Positions 1 to 10,000 of a DNA stretch of 64,000 nt are shown piece after piece (within the stretch, counting starts at the first letter, position 1; every line of letters begins with the position of its first letter). Under the pieces are notes generated by a model. That model had not been told where the DNA came from. It ran no database searches and was given only the letters and a program-made list of their open reading frames with translations. The position numbers were made by a program, and so were the translations under genes. The DNA is from an uncultured Nitratifractor sp. (GTDB lineage: Bacteria > Campylobacterota > Campylobacteria > Campylobacterales > Sulfurovaceae). Location: positions 1 through 64,000 of the forward strand of contig CAMZLH010000009.1 of the NCBI GenBank assembly GCA_947311565.1, in the 5' to 3' direction.

Positions 1-305
1 CTTTGATCACAAACACCACACTCTAATGGATGGTTTACATCATAAACCTCCATGATTGCTCGTCTCTCTTTTTCTATCTCATCGTTTTTAGTAATAATAC
101 TCATGCCATCTTTTGCTTTAGCATTACATGAATATGCCCTTTTACCATCAACTTCCACCAGACACAATCTACATGCCAAAGTAGGCGAACAATTTGAAAT
201 ATAACAAAGTGCTGGAATAAAAATATCATTTGCTCTTGCTATATTTAGTACAAACTCTCCCTCTTCTGCCTTGCATTCAACGCCATCGATCGTCACTTTA
301 ATCAT
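1..305 (-). CDS. nuoG: NADH-quinone oxidoreductase subunit G, N-terminal 2Fe-2S part (truncated by window edge)
   Basis: Reverse-strand reading MIKVTIDGVECKAEEGEFVLNIARANDIFIPALCYISNCSPTLACRLCLVEVDGKRAYSCNAKAKDG..HPLECGVCDQ; ferredoxin-like Cys pattern; downstream of nuoD. Not in ORF track because partial. Confidence 0.88.
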   Translation of the reverse strand, partial: MIKVTIDGVECKAEEGEFVLNIARANDIFIPALCYISNCSPTLACRLCLVEVDGKRAYSCNAKAKDGMSIITKNDEIEKERRAIMEVYDVNHPLECGVCDQ

Positions 306-384
306 ATTACTGCCCCCTTTTTACCACACAAGTCCAGTAAAAATTCCTCGCGACTGAAGCACGAAGTGAAAACTTCTATATATT

Positions 385-1122
385 TCATTGAACTTCTCTC
401 TTTGTGATTTTAGCTACTTCAAACCTATACGAATTTTCATCAATATTACTAGGCATTAAAGCGATAGTTCCTTTTAGCTTGTTGTTAAGTCTAAACACTC
501 TATTTTGATTTTTAACTACTATTGGTTGTCCATCTTGAAGTTTTGCTGCTACTGCAAACTGTGCTGAACCTATTAATAATTCATTGTCTATATCTGATTT
601 ATACTCAAAAACAACCGTTCCATCAAAACTCTTTAGCTCCTCAACATCCTCTATATCTAGACTCTGTATTGCTAAGTTTCCTAAATATTTTACATCTATA
701 TTGGTATATTTTTTAATCAAATTTAGAAATTTAGAAATATTTTCAATCCTCGGATTTAAAAATATATCTTTGCCAAAAATGATCAAAGGGCTTGAAGATT
801 TTTGAATCATACCACATAACTCTTCAACCTCTTCCTCTCCTACATTGGTCTCTGCACTTATGTACCCTTCATCCAATTCATCAAAGTACTCTTTTATATC
901 TTTAGGTAAATCTTTATCTTTTAAAAGCTCTTTTGTAAGAATAGCTACAACGCCCTCTTCACTTCCTGCTTCATATTGGCAAAAGAGACTTACTTTATCC
1001 ATTAATTCAGGATCTTCCATAACACTAATTAAAGCAATTTTAGAATTTTTTATTTTTTGTAATAACTCTTTATCATCATATGAAAGCATTGAACCAATAA
1101 TAATTACTAAATCATGTGCCAT
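385..1122 (-). CDS. NuoF-position protein of the Campylobacterota-type complex I (HP1265/Cj1574c-like)
   Basis: 245 aa, between the NuoE-like ORF and nuoG; no NuoF NADH/FMN or 4Fe-4S motifs seen. Confidence 0.65.
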   Translation of the reverse strand: MAHDLVIIIGSMLSYDDKELLQKIKNSKIALISVMEDPELMDKVSLFCQYEAGSEEGVVAILTKELLKDKDLPKDIKEYFDELDEGYISAETNVGEEEVEELCGMIQKSSSPLIIFGKDIFLNPRIENISKFLNLIKKYTNIDVKYLGNLAIQSLDIEDVEELKSFDGTVVFEYKSDIDNELLIGSAQFAVAAKLQDGQPIVVKNQNRVFRLNNKLKGTIALMPSNIDENSYRFEVAKITKREVQ

Positions 1123-1352
1123 TAATGAACTCCTTTTTTTACAACTATTGTCCAGTCTGCTTCATTGAATTTTAGTGAGTTCATAAGTGTATGTCCTGCA
1201 CCCCTAATAATATCTGCACTTTTTTGAATAGGAGTAAAATCACCTATTTCAAACATAAATATAGATACTTCATCAGTATCACTAGACTCAATAAGTTCTA
1301 GCATTCTGTCATAAAATTTATCTTTTAAATGTCTTAAGTCATATCTTTTCAT
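1122..1352 (-). CDS. NuoE-position small protein of the Campylobacterota-type complex I (HP1264/Cj1575c-like)
   Basis: 76 aa, 1-nt overlap with next ORF, directly after nuoD; lacks the NuoE 2Fe-2S cysteines. Confidence 0.65.
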   Translation of the reverse strand: MKRYDLRHLKDKFYDRMLELIESSDTDEVSIFMFEIGDFTPIQKSADIIRGAGHTLMNSLKFNEADWTIVVKKGVH

Positions 1353-1460
1353 TTTATTGTCTCCTTTTTCAAGAAGTGAATTCTTAAAAAATTCCCCTCA
1401 CTCTCTTTAAGAAAGCTTTCTCCACGAGAAGAGAAAAATATATTTTTCATTCCATCTCTC

Positions 1461-2687
1461 CTATCTGTCTATTTCGCCAAATACTATATTGGCATTACCA
1501 ATAATAGTAACAACATCAGCTAAATACTGACCTGGTAGTAGCTCTTGAAGTATACTTGTATGCCAAAAACTTGGGGCTCTTAATTTTAGTCTATATGGAT
1601 ATGGGTCACCTTGAGAGTTAATATAAAATCCAAGCTCTCCCTTTGGTGATTCCGTTGCCACATAAACTTCTCCAACAGGAGGTCTCATGCCTTGTGTTAC
1701 CAATACAAAGTGTTGCATTAAAGAGTAGTTTTGAGTCATTATCTGCTCTTTTGGAGCTGATATATACTTTGGGGCATGTGCCATAAGCTCAGGTGAAGTC
1801 TCTTTATACATTGGTATAAGTTGCTTTAGTATTTTTAAGGACTCTCGCATCTCTTGCATATGAATCTTATATCTTCCATAGCTATCACATCTATCACTTA
1901 CAGGAACATCAAACTCTACTTCATCATAAAGCTCATATGGCTCCTCTTTTCTGATATCCCATGCTATACCACTTCCTCTTAGCATTGGTCCACTACAACC
2001 CCAACTTTGTGCCATTTCAGGAGTTATAACACCAACCTCTTCAAGTCTCATCTTCCAAATACGGTTTTGGTCTAGTAAGCCCTCATAAGTTTCGATAGCT
2101 TCGGGCATATCATTGATAAATTTCATCAAGTGAATTAGCCATTTTTGTGGTAAGTCTAAAGGAACTCCACCAATCCTAACAGCACTATGAGTTAATCTAG
2201 CTCCACAATACTCTTCAAAAAGATCCATCGCATATTCACGCTCTCTAAAAGCATAAAGAAAAACTGTCATAGCACCAACATCTAGCGCATGTGTTGCTAT
2301 CCAAAACAGGTGAGATGTCAATCTTGAAAGCTCTAGCAACATCATTCTGATTATTTGTGCTCGTCTTGGAACCTCTAAACCAATTAGTTTTTCTACTGCT
2401 AAAGCAAAGCCATAGTTATTTGAAGTTGATGCTATATAATCCATACGATCTGTTGTCGGTAGAAACTCATTGTATATCATATTTTCTGCCATCTTTTCCA
2501 TGCCACGATGCAGATATCCAACATCTGGAATAGCCCTTGTTACAAGTTCGCCATCAAGTTCCAAGATAAGACGAAGTTGCCCGTGTGAACTTGGGTGCTG
2601 AGGACCAAAGTTGATAATCATATTGTTATCTTCTCTCTCAAATACTAAGTTTTCAAAAAATGGTTTAAGTCTATTTACTTTTTGCAT
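1461..2687 (-). CDS. nuoD: NADH-quinone oxidoreductase subunit D
   Basis: [25 protein letters not shown]...[15 protein letters not shown]...GEIDR C-terminus. Confidence 0.97.
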   Translation of the reverse strand: MQKVNRLKPFFENLVFEREDNNMIINFGPQHPSSHGQLRLILELDGELVTRAIPDVGYLHRGMEKMAENMIYNEFLPTTDRMDYIASTSNNYGFALAVEKLIGLEVPRRAQIIRMMLLELSRLTSHLFWIATHALDVGAMTVFLYAFREREYAMDLFEEYCGARLTHSAVRIGGVPLDLPQKWLIHLMKFINDMPEAIETYEGLLDQNRIWKMRLEEVGVITPEMAQSWGCSGPMLRGSGIAWDIRKEEPYELYDEVEFDVPVSDRCDSYGRYKIHMQEMRESLKILKQLIPMYKETSPELMAHAPKYISAPKEQIMTQNYSLMQHFVLVTQGMRPPVGEVYVATESPKGELGFYINSQGDPYPYRLKLRAPSFWHTSILQELLPGQYLADVVTIIGNANIVFGEIDR

Positions 2688-2688
2688 A

Positions 2689-3486
2689 TCATGGTCTCTC
2701 TTTTAGTATTTTTACATCTTTTTTAGATAGTTTTCTTACAATTAAAATGCCATCTTCCTCTTGATAATCGGTATCTACTGGCTCTTCACTATACTCTGCT
2801 CCAAATGGAACTTCATGCTTAATTCTTGCAAAGTTATGAGTATCTTTCTCTACAATTTTTGCACTATCTCTCTCTTCTGGTCCAATTATATCTCTATACT
2901 CTTTTCCAAAAATTTTATCTATTTCATACCATTGTGCCTCTTCGTCGCCATGCAGTGGATATGTTTTTCTTAGGGGATGATCATGCCAATCATCTGGCAT
3001 AAGAATTCTTTTCATATAGTGGTGTCCTGTAATCTTTACACCAAACATATCATACATTTCACGCTCAGCCCAGTCTGCACTCTTGTAGATTCCCATTACA
3101 CTTTGAATCTCTTGTTTCTCTTTAATAAAGTATTTGACTCTCATTCTTTTTCTTTTACTTGTTGAGAGCATCTGATAAAAAATCTCAAACTCTCCACTTT
3201 TTGCCAACCAGTCTATAGCACTAAGTTCACTTAAAAAGTTATAGTCCAACTCATCCCTTAAAAATGTCATAACTTTTACTATATCTTTTGCCTCTATATA
3301 AACTACAAGTTGACCTCTTTGGATATATGTCTCTTTAAGGTTAAACTTACTGCTTAAAGACTCAACATCCTTGGCAAAAACTTCATCGCTATCTACTTCT
3401 TCTTTTGGGACCTGTGGAGCTTTGTAAAATCTATCATTATAGTATGCTTTTTTCTGTGTATTTTTTTTATCGATATATTGTCTCAT
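2689..3486 (-). CDS. nuoC: NADH-quinone oxidoreductase subunit C
   Basis: [42 protein letters not shown]. Confidence 0.95.
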   Translation of the reverse strand: MRQYIDKKNTQKKAYYNDRFYKAPQVPKEEVDSDEVFAKDVESLSSKFNLKETYIQRGQLVVYIEAKDIVKVMTFLRDELDYNFLSELSAIDWLAKSGEFEIFYQMLSTSKRKRMRVKYFIKEKQEIQSVMGIYKSADWAEREMYDMFGVKITGHHYMKRILMPDDWHDHPLRKTYPLHGDEEAQWYEIDKIFGKEYRDIIGPEERDSAKIVEKDTHNFARIKHEVPFGAEYSEEPVDTDYQEEDGILIVRKLSKKDVKILKERP

Positions 3487-3995
3487 TACACTAACCTTTT
3501 TGGCTTCAGTTTTCTAGACGCTGGCTCTTTTCTAATCTTTTTTTGAAGAAGCATAAGTGCATACTGTAAAGACTCTGGGCGAGGTGCACAACCAGGAAGA
3601 TAGATATCAACTGGCACAATCCTGTCGGCTCCTTGAACTGTTGCATATGTATTAAACATTCCACCCGTGTTGGCACAACTACCCATACTTATAACCCACT
3701 TTGGTTCAGCCATTTGATCATACAAACGACGAGTAAATTCTGCATGTTTTTTCGTAAGTGTTCCTGCCAATATCATTACATCTGCTTGTCTAGGACTTGC
3801 TCTAAAAATAACGCCCATTCTATCAAAGTCAAATCTAGAAGCACCCGATGCCATCATCTCAATTGCACAACAAGCCAACCCATAAGTTAGTGGCCATAAA
3901 GAGTTAGATCTACCCCAGTTTATTAGGTGATCTGCTGTTGTTAATGCAACCGGTAATCCACCAGTAGATGCATAATTTACTTGATGCTGTGCCAT
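3486..3995 (-). CDS. nuoB: NADH-quinone oxidoreductase subunit B (start trimmed to MAQHQVNY)
   Basis: [28 protein letters not shown]...[12 protein letters not shown]...[15 protein letters not shown]. Confidence 0.96.
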   Translation of the reverse strand: MAQHQVNYASTGGLPVALTTADHLINWGRSNSLWPLTYGLACCAIEMMASGASRFDFDRMGVIFRASPRQADVMILAGTLTKKHAEFTRRLYDQMAEPKWVISMGSCANTGGMFNTYATVQGADRIVPVDIYLPGCAPRPESLQYALMLLQKKIRKEPASRKLKPKRLV

Positions 3996-4366
3996 TCTAG
4001 TGCTCCTTTCTTCCATGCATATACAAATCCTATTGCTAGTAGTACAATAAACATTATCATCTCAACAAGACCAAACATACCAAGTGGTATAAAGTCTAAT
4101 GCCCACGGAAACATAAATACTATCTCTACATCGAATAGAATAAATAGTAGAGCAATCAGGTAAAACTGTACCGAAATTGTATTTGGTTGACGATCCGGCT
4201 CTGGACCGCACTCATAGATTGAAAGCTTAAGCTTCTCTGTATCTAGTTTAGCAAGTTTTCTACTAACTTTTCTTGCTAAAAATAGAGTTGCAGGGAAAGC
4301 AATAGCTGTTAACATAAATAGAATAAACGCCCCGAAATAGGGATGTTCGGTAGCTATGTGTGTCAT
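3977..4366 (-). CDS. nuoA: NADH-quinone oxidoreductase subunit A
   Basis: [40 protein letters not shown]. Confidence 0.95.
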   Translation of the reverse strand: MTHIATEHPYFGAFILFMLTAIAFPATLFLARKVSRKLAKLDTEKLKLSIYECGPEPDRQPNTISVQFYLIALLFILFDVEIVFMFPWALDFIPLGMFGLVEMIMFIVLLAIGFVYAWKKGALEWHSIK

Positions 4367-4626
4367 ATATACCCCTTTGTAAAAATTAGACTAACCTCTA
4401 AAGTATCTCATATTAACAGATATTTAATTATATATCAGTGTATTGCAATACTTTATCTAATTTAAAATTGTTACGTGTAACTGCTAGAAACATATAGTAG
4501 AGCACTATATAGCAAAAGAGCTTTAAAAAAATGTAAAATCTTAAGCAAAACTCTATTATATGGAGTAAAAAGATAGTTTATGGTATAGAAAAAATCACTT
4601 ATTTAACCATAATTTAAGTAATTTTA

Positions 4627-5682
4627 TTAGTATCTTTGTTTCAAAAAGTATCTACTTTTAATCTCATTCCATTTTGAACTCTCTATTATATCTAAAAGAG
4701 CTCTATTAATATCTTCTCTTAAATTACTACCCTCTTGCAGAGCTATAGAGTAATTTTGTGGTTTAAATCTTGAGTCTGTTAACTCAACACTTTTACTATA
4801 TTTGTTATCTATAATATATCTTAATATCGCCTCATCATATACAAATGCATCTATCTCTCTTAATTTAACCGCCTCTATACCACTATCTATACTTACATAA
4901 TTCTCTGGATATATATGTCTACTCTTTAGATATAGATCTGCAATTGATGAATCTACACATCCTATAGTTCCACTAGATAAATCTGATGGTCTTTTAATAA
5001 AATAGTTACTTTTATAATCTGATAAAAAAGAGGCACTTGCTGCTATTAATCCTGCGACTAAAAACATAGATAAGAACATCCAAACAACTGCTACTATTCT
5101 ACCTAAAAAAGTTGATGGTGTTGTATCACCATAACCTACAGTTGTCATTGTTACACACGCCCACCATAGGCTCTCTCCATATGTAACACTTTTTTGATTT
5201 ATACTATTTTTTTCTGTATACCAAAATGCAAAAGCAGCAAATAGTAAAGTAACAAATATGCCAATAATAAAAAGTAGTGTATTAAAAGAGAAGAGTTTAT
5301 CAAAAATAGATTCTATTAAACTACTCTCTCCTTTAGGTACAACTATAGCTAAGTTAGTAATAAAGTAACTCTGTGTAAAGTCTATATATTTCTCTCTATC
5401 TGCTGTAACAGTTAATGCCGATATTGCAACATCAGCCTCTCTATTTTTAATTCTATTAAGCATACCATCAAGAGTTGTCTCTTCAAATACATACTTGTAA
5501 TTTAATCTGCTAGCGATCTCTTTCCAGAGATCTATAGAGATTCCACTCCACTCTCCTGATTTACTCTTCATCGAAAATGGTGGAGAGACCTTAGTAACAA
5601 CTACTAACTCTTTATGTGGAGTATTAGCACTTAGTATGTTTAACAAAAAAAACGATATTAATATATATTTAAGATAAGTCAT
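4627..5682 (-). CDS. GluR0-like ligand-gated ion channel (SBP lobe / TM-P-TM with K+ filter / SBP lobe)
   Basis: Signal peptide, SBP_bac_3-like lobe (GMLNRIKNREADVAISALTVTADREKYIDFTQSYF), pore WWACVTMTTVGYGDTTPS between two TM helices, then second SBP lobe. Confidence 0.85.
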   Translation of the reverse strand: MTYLKYILISFFLLNILSANTPHKELVVVTKVSPPFSMKSKSGEWSGISIDLWKEIASRLNYKYVFEETTLDGMLNRIKNREADVAISALTVTADREKYIDFTQSYFITNLAIVVPKGESSLIESIFDKLFSFNTLLFIIGIFVTLLFAAFAFWYTEKNSINQKSVTYGESLWWACVTMTTVGYGDTTPSTFLGRIVAVVWMFLSMFLVAGLIAASASFLSDYKSNYFIKRPSDLSSGTIGCVDSSIADLYLKSRHIYPENYVSIDSGIEAVKLREIDAFVYDEAILRYIIDNKYSKSVELTDSRFKPQNYSIALQEGSNLREDINRALLDIIESSKWNEIKSRYFLKQRY

Positions 5683-5781
5683 AGCAGGCATTATAGAGCC
5701 TTTATCTTAATATTAAACTATTTATAGCAAATAATCTGTAGTCAAAAAATAAGAAATTGTAGTTGTGTTAAGTTATTACAC

Positions 5782-5806
5782 ATAGAGCCTTTATATAAGG
5801 CTCTAT
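5782..5806 (-). terminator. Hairpin ATAGAGCCTT-TATAT-AAGGCTCTAT downstream of the 5811..6806 gene
   Basis: 10-bp perfect stem 5 nt past the stop codon. Confidence 0.6.
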
Positions 5807-5810
5807 TATG

Positions 5811-6806
5811 CTATTTGTTTCTCTCTACTATATCACCAACAGCTTGGAATGCGTGGTTAAATGCTAGTGCGATTGAACCAGCACTTGTATTTACATCTCC
5901 AATTGTATAGAGACCTTCTATATTTGTTGCCATAGTATCTTCGTTATATAGTGGCTCTCCCCACTCGTTCATCTCTATATTTGAGTTGTTTAAGAAATCT
6001 TTAGGGCTTGTTCCACCAAGAGCAAATACTACTCTATCGTAAACTTCGCTTGTACCATCTGTAAAGTTAACTTTAACTTGTGGTTGTACTTGCCCCTCTA
6101 CTGGGCTTGGCTCTACACTTTCAACATCTGTTCCAAGTTTATTAATTAGTTTACCCTCTTCTAGGTACTTCTCTGTTGTCTCTTTATTTATTGGGTTCAT
6201 TCTTCCAATTTCTGCTCTTCTGTAGTTTAGTGTTACTTCGCAATTCATACCTAAATCTACAAGACCATAAGCGTACTCACCAGCTGTGTCTCCACCACCA
6301 ACTACCATAACTTTTTCACCCTCTTTTACTTTAGATAGGTTGTAGTTTAGAACAGGTCTAATTGGTCCAGGGAACTTGTAGCCAGGTTTGTTTGGCTTAC
6401 CCATTCTACCAATTGAAACAATTACATTTTTTGCTTTAATTGTTCCGTGGTTATGAGTATCTAATTCGAAAAGACCATCTTCGTTTTTCTGAACACCGTA
6501 AATCTCTTGATTGTAAAGAAACTTATCAGCAATATCTTCATCTTGAATTAAATCTTCCATCTGGTCTATAAACTCTTCTCTTGAGCACTCTTCAAATCTT
6601 ACATTACCAATAAATTCAAACTTTTTACCTTGCCAATCTTTATCTACTCTTTTACCTTTTTTGTAGAACTTAGTAATCATATCTGAGTGAGTATCAGCTT
6701 TATCAATAACTAATGTATTTGTAATTCCTGCTTTCTCTGCTTCTACTACCGATGCAATTCCACCAGGTCCTGCCCCTACTACTACTATATCATATATAAA
6801 AGACAT
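5811..6806 (-). CDS. TrxR-like NAD(P)/FAD oxidoreductase without CxxC (FqrB-type flavodoxin/ferredoxin reductase-like)
   Basis: YDIVVVGAGPGGIASVVEAEKAG, VMVVGGGDTAGEYAYGL, NIEGLYTIGDVNT; no CxxC. Confidence 0.75.
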   Translation of the reverse strand: MSFIYDIVVVGAGPGGIASVVEAEKAGITNTLVIDKADTHSDMITKFYKKGKRVDKDWQGKKFEFIGNVRFEECSREEFIDQMEDLIQDEDIADKFLYNQEIYGVQKNEDGLFELDTHNHGTIKAKNVIVSIGRMGKPNKPGYKFPGPIRPVLNYNLSKVKEGEKVMVVGGGDTAGEYAYGLVDLGMNCEVTLNYRRAEIGRMNPINKETTEKYLEEGKLINKLGTDVESVEPSPVEGQVQPQVKVNFTDGTSEVYDRVVFALGGTSPKDFLNNSNIEMNEWGEPLYNEDTMATNIEGLYTIGDVNTSAGSIALAFNHAFQAVGDIVERNK

Positions 6807-7013
6807 ATAATCTCCTTAATTTAATTATTTGCAACATAATAACATTTGTAAAGTATATAATAGTTTTAATTATGTCATTTATAAGCCAAGAATATATTTT
6901 TGAGTATATTAGTAACTATTTATTTTATATCCATTATTAGGACATATATAAGTCATAAAAAAAATTTATATTAATTATACTTCTTAAATTCACCATTTAA
7001 CACAATTTGGTGA

Positions 7014-7019
7014 TATAAT
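7014..7019 (+). promoter_or_regulatory. -10 hexamer TATAAT upstream of the A2M gene
   Basis: tgaTATAATaaat about 37 nt before ATG; preceded by dyad TCACCA-N12-TGGTGA (6990-7013). Confidence 0.4.
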
Positions 7020-7055
7020 AAATTTTAAATTTTTTATAGAGAGTAAGGATAACTT

Positions 7056-10000
7056 ATGAAAAAAATTATATTAGCTCTAGTTTTATTTATATCTACAATA
7101 AATGCAACTAAATTAGTAACATATAAGATCTTAAAGATAGAAGAGAGAGTAAAAGAGAACTCTATAGATTTCTGTCTAAATCTTGATAGATACTTTACTA
7201 CCTTAAATAAAAAACTCTTTAAAGAGCATATAAAAGTTACTCCTGCAGGATTTTATAATATAGAGAGTTACTATGATACTATTTGTATAAAAAAGCTCAA
7301 ACCTCAAACAAAATATAGCATTGAAATAGATAAAAATGCTCCTATTGGTAACAATTTTTTAGATAAAAACTATAAATTTGTTAAAAAAAGTAGCAACTAT
7401 TTACCATCTATTGAGTTTAAAGAGAGTGGCTATATACTACCTTCTAAAGCTGATTTATCTATTCCTATTAGTAGTATAAATGTTAAAAGAGTAGAACTAA
7501 AACTATATAGAGTTAATAGAAATAATTTAGTAAATACACTAAACAATACATCTTTTAGAGAGAAATTATATAGATATGCATTAGAACAGATAGAGTATCA
7601 AGATGGTTATCTACTCTGGAGTAAGTATTTAAATATCAAGAGCAAAGACAACAAAGAGGTAACTACAGCGATACCTGTGGGTAAGACAATAAAAGTTGCA
7701 AAACCCGGTATATATATTTTGTCAGCTGCCATAGTAGATGATAAAGGGGATATCAAAGAGAGTATAACTAACCAATGGTTTATGATATCAGATATTGGTC
7801 TATTTACACTAGAGGATAGTAAAAAGTTACATATATACACAAAACACCTCAGCAATGCTACTCCTTACAAAAAAGTAAAACTAGAACTTATTGCTAAAAA
7901 TAATGAACTTTTAGCAACTACAATCTCTAAAAAGGGGTATGCTACATTTGATATAGCTCTTTTAAGAGGTAAAAAATCTCTTGCACCAAAAGCGATATAT
8001 GCATATGGTGATAGTGGAGATTTTTCACTTTTAGATTTTAATAAAGCACCCCTAGATTTAAGCGATAGAGGTGATAATGGACGAACATCAAATAGAGTAT
8101 TTGATGCACTAATTTATAGCGATAAAGAGATATTTAAACCAGCTGGTAGTGTAAAATTTCACTCTCTTATTAGAGACTCAAAAGGTCGAGTGGCAATTAA
8201 TATAAAAGTTGGTGCAAAATTATTAAACTCTAAAAGAGAAACTATAAGTAAAAAACTACTTACATCTGATACTTTAGGTCACATAGCTAGTAGCTTTAAA
8301 CTACCAAATGTAAGTGGTAGATACACTATAGAACTCTACTCTAATAGCGAAACTATTGGTATCTTTAACTTTAGTGCCGAAGATTTTATACCACCTAAGA
8401 TAGAAGCAAATTTTATAAAAAAGATAACTACTATATATCCTAATAGTAAATATACCTTTAAATTAAAAGTAAACTACTTAACTAAAGAACCTCTATCTGA
8501 ACCATCAATAGATTATACTTTAACTCTTCACTCTATAAAAAGTCCACTAAAAGAGTATGAAAATTATATATTTGGTAAAGAGAGTGAAAGTGCAACAAAT
8601 GAGTATTTAATAGAGAAAAGTATAAAAGGAGATAAAGATGGTAATGCAACAATAGATATAGATACCAACTTTGGCTCAAAAGATAGTATAACTAAGCCAT
8701 TAGCACTATATATTAATGCATCTATAAAAGACCCAGCTGGTAGAGCAATAGTAAAAGGTTTAGAGATTCCATATATAGACAAAAAAGGCTATATTGGTAT
8801 AAAGCCAAAATTTGATGATAAAAGAGTAGAGTTAAATACAAAACCATCATTTGATATAATATATATTAAAGATATTAATTTAACCGATAGAGAGATAAAC
8901 TACCAATTAATAGAGCTTGAACCTCACTACAATTGGAAAAATAGTGGTGAAAATTGGGAATATTATGTAACCTACAGTGATATAGGTACAATAAAACATG
9001 GAAAGGTATCTCTACTTAATAGCCCAACTAATTTTACGCTAGATAAACTTGATTGGGGAGAGTATAGATTAGTTCTTAAAGATGACAATAGTAGCACTAC
9101 ATCTATTAGGTTTAGTGTTGGATATGACCAAAGTAGTAGTACTATTTCACCAGACAGATTACCAATCTCTATAAATAAAAATAGCTTTAGTGATGGAGAA
9201 GATATAGAGGTACTAATTAAACCTAAATTCTCTGGACCTATTAATATAAATATAGCGACAGATACTGTTATAGAGAGAAAAGAGATAATTGCTAAAGAGA
9301 ATGAACCAGTAGTTGTAAAGTTTAAGGCTAATAAAGAGTGGGGATCTTCGGCATATATTTTAGCAACAGCATTTAGAGCACAAAGTAAAAAGCTAGGAGC
9401 ATCAAGAGCTGTTGGATTAGCACACTTTTTTATAGATAGAAATAAAAGAGAACTAAAACTAAAAATAAGAGCTCCTAAACAAATAGGCTCAAAAAGTGAT
9501 CTAAATATAACAATAGAAGCTCAGAATTTAGAAGATAGAGATGGCTATGTAACTATTGCTATTGTAGATAAAGGGGTACTAAATATAACTAACTACAAAT
9601 CACCAGATCCAAAAAGCTTCTTCTTTGGTAAAAAAAGAGTATATTTAACTATTAAAGATATCTATTCAGAGCTAATAAAAGCACATGGTGAACATGCTGA
9701 ATTTGATGTAGGCTCAGGAGATATAGCACTGCTGAACAAAAAGCCAACAGCAAATAAACGCAAAATAGTATCATATATCAGTAAAGCTATTAAATTTAAT
9801 AAAAAAGGGCTTGCCAACTTAAAGTTTAAAGTTCCAGATTTCCAAGGATCTCTATCTGTTATGGCAATTGCATGGAGTAAAGATAGTGTTGGTAGTAGCA
9901 ATCAAGAGGTAAAAATCAAAGATCCTTTATCTATAGAGAGCTACATGCCTAAATATCTAAAAGTGGGTGATATATCATCTACACTTGTAGAGATAAAACT

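Noticed and set aside
522-1168. Plus-strand ORFs over the nuoE/F-like genes (522..716, 584..805, 845..1168)
   Set aside because: Antisense to plausible operon genes; low-complexity composition.
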